Shown: piece by piece, positions 59,180 to 64,000 of the stretch
Layout: each line of letters opens with the position of its first letter
Position numbering within the stretch: position 1 is the stretch's first letter
Assembly (NCBI RefSeq): GCF_000283155.1
Contig: NW_004454225.1
Coordinates: 5,726,058 to 5,790,057, forward strand
Reading direction: 5' to 3'
From: Ceratotherium simum simum
Lineage: Eukaryota > Chordata > Mammalia > Perissodactyla > Rhinocerotidae
Length of the DNA: 64,000 bases
Notes under the pieces: model-generated
Databases searched by the model: none
What the model was told of the DNA's origin: nothing
The model's input: the letters and a program-made list of their open reading frames with translations, nothing else
Program-made: the position numbers and the translations under genes

Positions 59180-59328
59180 TTGAAGAAGCAGGTCTGAACG
59201 TATTTTGGAAACCATTCCTGGAGTACACTCTACATGGTGAAGAATGGGGTCTTAAATACGTGAATTTTCGTGTGTGAGGATACGAAGTTTGCCGATCTGG
59301 TATCATCGCCATTTTGCACGTTAAATCC
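59180..59328 (-). CDS. EFCAB6: EFCAB6 first coding exon (start codon, residues 1-44)
   Basis: The exon follows a CCACAG acceptor and ends at a GTGAGT donor, leaving one base of codon 45. The first 16 bases are 5' untranslated. The chosen ATG is at 59312-59310, and the protein begins MAMIPDRQTSYPHTRKF. This part is basic and rich in Arg, Ser, Pro and His, with no EF-hand, so it is probably a disordered leader. Three codons upstream the frame reads ACG TGC AAA before the ATG. I recall the human protein starting MCKM, so an ancestral ATG may have become ACG here, shortening the protein by three residues. The frame also stays open through the acceptor into the intron (to 59468), which I take as chance unless an alternative first exon exists. 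A MIR ends about 15-20 bases beyond the donor. Confidence 0.92.
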
Positions 59329-59689
59329 CTGTGGTATAAAAGAAAACAGATTACGTCATCTTCAAGCACACAGCACAAACGTGGCCACCGCCACCTAGTC
59401 CTCTTCTGAAAGGACAGCCAGAGACTATAAAAATGCTGCTGGTCATGACCTTCTCGCCAGTGTCTCAAAGCCTATTCTTAAAGTGAACACAAAGTCATGA
59501 TTTTAGACTCCTTGTTTTTAGAAGATCCAATAATCTTCAAAAATGGGAAAATAAAGAAACTTTTGGATAGGAAAACCCACCTGCATCTTGACTATCACTG
59601 ATTCACTTCTCTGCTGGGCAGTAAGGGCAGAAAGTTTGGATTCCCTGAGGTCTCTTGAAGTGCCTCGCTGCATATCCAACACACACAGT
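59329..59689. other. Intron upstream of the first coding exon
   Basis: Contains the exon acceptor ('tttataccacag' on the minus strand) and about 350 bases of unrecognised intron before the L1 begins. No promoter elements were seen. Confidence 0.45.
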
Positions 59690-62600
59690 CAGAGGCAGGG
59701 CTGGAGACAACAGCACCAGAAATGGTGGAGTAAGAACCTCTGAAAATCCTCTCCTCCACAAAAGCAATGAGAACTCTGGCAAAAACTGTCAGCATCAACT
59801 GTTTCAGAACTCTGGAAATTAACCAAAGGTTTGCAGCAATCTAGGGAACATTTATTCATGAAAGGTGGCAGAATCTCGGTATGGACACCAAGTTTTGTGG
59901 CATTTTAACTTCCCCTATTCCCCTCTCTCCCCACCCCCAAATCTGCAGTAGCCTTGAAACCAACAGCCTGCAAACGGTGACAAGCCAGCAGCCTGACAGC
60001 CACTGGGCAGAGCAGAAGAGGGATGGAGCTCCTTCAAAGCCCCATTACCAGAAAATTTTCATTATTTGACCTACCTGCTGGTTCCCTGAAAGAGCCCACT
60101 CACGAGGCTGTCTTTATCTGAACTGATTCAGAGCCTTCCCAGTGAGAACAGGCTACAATCAAAAGGCATTTGTTGAAAAACATCAGAGGTAATGGTTATT
60201 TAAAATCTTAGCTGCCTGAGGGGGTGAATAACAGATGGAGCAAATAATAGACTAACCAAAAAGCTTAAAGGGAAAAGCTGGGGGGTGAGACGTCCACAGG
60301 GGCTTTGAGAAGCTCCCACACATTCCTGGGAATCGAGAAGGCCACTCTCATGCATAGGGCTGTGAGCATGTCCAGGGCTATGTGCTTGCTCAGGAAAGAC
60401 CTAAGAAGACCCCTAAACTCTCACCTCTGGCTGACCTTGAGGCTCTGCACAAGCAGAAAGTGAAGGCGAAAGTAGAATTGTAAACTGCCTGGCTGGGTGT
60501 TGAAGGCATTATCCAGCACACACAAAAAACCCCTCAGCAAAGATCATAAGACTTTTGTGTCCAGGCATTTAAGGAAATCTCTGTCCAATCATGAGCTGAC
60601 CACTAAGCTAACCAATCAGAGACTTCAGTGGCCATACATGACAAAGAATGCAGACTTTACAAAGTTAGTTTAGAAAAGTCACCAAACAAACAACAAAACA
60701 TGGAAAGAGAATATGATTTTAAGAATTGCCACATTATTAAAACGTCTAGTTTTCGAGAAAAAATTTATGAGACATGCCAAAAAAAAAGGAAGTATGGCCC
60801 ATACATAATTGTCTTCAGAAACCATACAAGCAAGAAAAGAGTGGAATGAAATATTTAAAGTGTTGAAAGGAAAATAAAGAAACACCAACCAAGAATTCTG
60901 TATCCAGCAAAATTATTCTTCAAAAGTTAAAGATAAATATAAATACTTTATCAGACAAACAAAAATTGAGAGAATTTGTTACCAGCAGACGTGCTGCTTG
61001 CAAGACATGTTAAAATAAATTCTTCAGAAAGAAGAAAACATCATATGAGTCAGAAACTCAGATCTACATAAAGAAACTTTGGAAGAGAATTAGAGAAAGA
61101 ATAAATGAAGGTAAAACAAACATATATGCACCTAATAACAGAGCCCCAATATACACAAAGAAAAAAACTGATAAATTTGAAAGGAGAAATAGACTCTTCA
61201 ACAGTAATAGCTGGAGACTTCAATACTCCACTTTTAATAATAGATAGAACGACTAGACAGATCAAAAAGCAAATAGAAGACTTAAACAACGTTATAAACC
61301 AACTAGACCTAAGAGACATCTAAAGAACACACTCACCTAATGACAGGAGAATATACATTCTTCTCCAGTGCACATGGAACATTCACCAGGATAGACCATA
61401 TATTAGGACATAAAACAAGTATCAGTAAATTTTAAAGGATTGAAATCATCAAAATGTGTTCTCCAATCACACTGGATTGAAATTAGAAATCAATAACAGA
61501 GAGAAGCTGGGTAATTCACAGATATATGGAAATTAAACAACACACTCCTAAACAACCAATAGGTCAAAGAAAAAAAAATCACAAGAGAAATTAGCAAATA
61601 CTTTTAGATGAATGCAAATGAAGGCACAACATATGAAAACTTATGAGATGCACCTAAAGCAGTGCTTCAAGGGAAATTTATAGCTATAAATGCCTATATT
61701 AAAAAAGAAGAAAATCTCAAATTAATAACCTAACAATATTCCTTCAGAAATTATAAAAATATGAGTAAACTAAACCCAACTGAGTAGAATGAAGGAACTG
61801 ATAAAGATTAGAGCAGAAATAAATGAAGTCAAGAATAGAAAAACAGACAAAACCACAAAATGTAAGGTTAGTTCCTTGAAAAGATCAGCAAACTGACAAA
61901 TTTTTAGCTAGACTGACCAAGAAAAAATGAGAAATACTCAAATTACTAAAAACAGGAATGAAAGAGAGGACATTACTACTGACCTTGCAAAACAAAAAGG
62001 ATTATAAGGGAACAGTATGAACAATTGTATCCCAACAAATTAGATAACTTACATGAAATGGAAAAAAATTCTTAGAAAGACACAAGCTACTGAAACTGAC
62101 TAAAGAAGAAAGAGAAAAATCTGAATAGACCTATAACAAGCAAAGAGAATGAATTAGTAAACAAAAAGAACTTCCTGCAAAAAACTCTCAAGACCAGAGA
62201 GGTTCACTGGTGAATTCTACAAAACACTTAAAAAAGAATAGTCAAAGCCAATCCTTTATAAACTCTTACAAAAAAAAGAAGAGGAGGGAACACTTCGCAA
62301 CACATTCTGTGAGGTCAGTATTACCCTGATACCAAAACCTGACAAAGACAGCAGAAGAAAGGAAAGCTAAACGCCAATGTTCCTTACGAATACAGGAAAA
62401 ATCCTCAACAAAACACTAGCAATCTGAATCCAGCAACGTACAGAAAGAAATAGACAGCAGAACCTAGCGGGAAAATCCTAAAGAATACACACACACACAC
62501 ACACACAAGTATCAGAAATAAACAAGCTCAGTAAGGTTGCAGGATTACAAGACCAATATACAAAAATCAATTGTATTTCTATACAACTGCAATGAACTGC

Positions 62601-64000
62601 AATTAAAACAACATGAAATTAAGAAAACAATTCCATTTACAATAGTATCAAAAAGAATAAAATACTTAAGAATAAACCTAACAAAAAGCACACCATTCAT
62701 ACACTGAAACTATAAAAAAATCATTGAAATAAATGAAAGAAGAACTGAATAAACAGAAAGACATCTCATGTTCATGGGTAAGACTGCAATGCTCCCCAAA
62801 GTGATCTACAGATTCAACTCAAGGCTCATGAAAACCCCAGCTGCCTTTTTTGCAGAAATTGACAAGTTGATCTTAAAATTCATATGGAAATGCAAGGGAC
62901 TCAGAATAGCTAAAACAACCTTGAAAAATAAGAACAAAGTTGCAGGAATCACACTTCCTGATTTCAAAACTCACTACAAAGCAACAGTAATCAAGACAGT
63001 GCAGTGCTGGCATAAGGACAGACTTCTAGATCAATGGAATAGAATTGCGAGTCCAGAAATAAACCCCTACATGGATCACTCAGCGATTTTTGACAAGGGT
63101 GCCAAGACCACTCAATGGAGAAAGAGCAGTCTTTTCAACAAATGGTGGTGGGACAACTGGACAGCCACATGCAAAAGAATGGAGTTGGACCACTACCTCA
63201 CACCTTATACAAAAATTAACTCAAAATGGATCAAAGACCAATTTAAGAGCTAAAACTATAAAATTCGTAGGAGAAAACATAGGTGTAAATCTTTGTGAGC
63301 TTGGATTAGGCAATGATATCTTAGATATGATATAAAAAACACAAGCAACCAAAGAAGGAATAGATCAACTGAACTTCATCAAAATTTAAAAATTTTGTGC
63401 TTCAAAAGACACTATCAAGAAAGTGAAAAGACAGCCCACAGAATGGAATGAATTATTTGCCAATCATATATCTAATAAGGATCTAGTATGTGGAATATAT
63501 CAAGAACTCATAGAGCTCAATAATAAAAAGGCAACCCTATTTAAAAATGGGCAGTTTAAGAAATTTGAATAGACACTTTTCCCAAGAAGATACACAAATG
63601 GCCAATAAGTACATGAAAAAGTGCACATGACTGGTCACTAGGGAAATACCACAATGAGATATCACTTTACAACCACTAAGATGGCTACAATCAAAGAAAT
63701 AGCCAATCACAAGTATTGGCGAGGGTGTAGCGATACTGGAAGCTTCCTACATTGCTGGTGGGAATGCACAATGGTACAGCTGCTTTGGAAAATAGGTTGG
63801 CAGTTTCTCAAAAAGCTAAACACAGAGTTACCAGATGACCCAGCCATTTCACTCTCAGGTATACAGTCAAGGGAACCGAAAACATGTCCACACAAAAACT
63901 TGTACACAAGTTCACAGCAGCATACTCACAACAGCCAGAAAGTGGAAACGACCCAAAGGTCCATCAACTGGTAAATGAATAAATAAAACGTGGTCTATCC
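59690..64000 (+). mobile_element. L1M element with 5' region, broken ORF2, running off the right edge
   Basis: It starts with an L1M 5' UTR ('gcaatgagaactctggcaaa', 'gagacttcagtggccataca'). Next comes an endonuclease-domain remnant around 61105-61323 (motif GDFNTPL), then ORF2 C-terminal segments at 62768-63253 (motif [13 protein letters not shown]) and 63654-63974. Frames are broken throughout. Between about 62440 and 62520 the expected reverse-transcriptase core with its (F/Y)ADD active site is missing and a CA repeat sits at the junction. The 3' end lies outside the window. It is antisense to EFCAB6. Confidence 0.88.
62487..62508 (+). repeat. (CA)n microsatellite at an internal L1 deletion
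   Basis: Eleven CA units follow 'aaaatcctaaagaata', where intact L1 copies have a similar non-repetitive sequence. Confidence 0.93.

Larger units (their letters stand above)
2071..59328 (-). other. EFCAB6: EFCAB6 locus, 5' coding part (seven coding exons, partial gene)
   Basis: Seven exons on the minus strand have AG acceptors and GT donors, and their phases chain as 1, 0, 2, 0, 2, 1, 0. Joined from the ATG at 59312 they give 876 coding bases, 292 codons, with no stop. I recognise the product as the start of EFCAB6, a protein of about 1500 residues built from many EF-hand pairs. Established knowledge links it to DJ-1 and the androgen receptor (hence the name DJBP) and to strong testis expression. 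The window ends after codon 292, so roughly four fifths of the protein lies beyond the left edge. Introns are about 8.1, 8.2, 7.5, 18.0, 4.1 and 10.5 kb. No promoter or CpG island was seen on the 5' side, so transcription should start above 64000. Naming rests on recalled family sequence, not a search. Confidence 0.93.

Noticed and set aside
62768..63253. A 161-codon frame with clear protein character
   Set aside because: It is the C-terminal part of L1 ORF2 in a broken element, annotated as a mobile element rather than a gene.
1..64000. A novel multi-gene system
   Set aside because: No cluster of unknown genes is present. The window is one known mammalian gene's introns and exons with interspersed repeats.

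Overview
This window is mammalian nuclear DNA from an odd-toed ungulate (horse, rhinoceros or tapir lineage; I cannot say which). Three copies of a tRNA-derived SINE of the equine repetitive element (ERE) type, each with a clean target-site duplication, point there. Primate Alu, rodent B1/B2, ruminant Bov-tA and carnivore SINEC elements were not seen. The rest of the repeat content (L1, L2, MIR, one MaLR LTR, two small DNA transposons) is shared by placental mammals. Layout: nearly the whole window is one gene on the minus strand. Seven exons, read from high to low coordinates at 59180-59328, 50899-51110, 42603-42691, 34987-35053, 16870-17006, 12649-12761 and 2071-2195, have consensus splice sites and compatible phases. 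They join into one uninterrupted 876-base reading frame of 292 codons starting with ATG at 59312. I recognise the product as the N-terminal part of EFCAB6 (EF-hand calcium-binding domain protein 6, also called DJBP). The promoter and any 5' untranslated exons lie above 64000, and the later exons lie below position 1. Introns within the window are about 4 to 18 kb long. Intron content: mostly interspersed repeats. The clearest are an L1 inserted in an older L1 with a 14-bp duplication (2829-4526), a long L2 fragment with reverse-transcriptase remnants (about 18560-20610), a stack of antisense L1 and L2 copies (36400-40985) interrupted by what looks like an old retrocopy of an mRNA I could not name, an L2 split by a solitary MLT1-type LTR (52540-54850), an ERE inserted in an L1 (57960-58880), and an L1 with a preserved 5' region that runs off the right edge (59690-64000). 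Microsatellites and a 220-base purine tract are scattered between them. Two repeat-poor AT-rich stretches (29530-30340 and 33850-34260) could be conserved non-coding elements. I found no CRISPR array, operon, functional tRNA or rRNA gene, and no sign of a new multi-gene system. The points most worth checking are the unnamed retrocopy, the state of the EFCAB6 start codon and EF-hand loops, and the two candidate non-coding elements.
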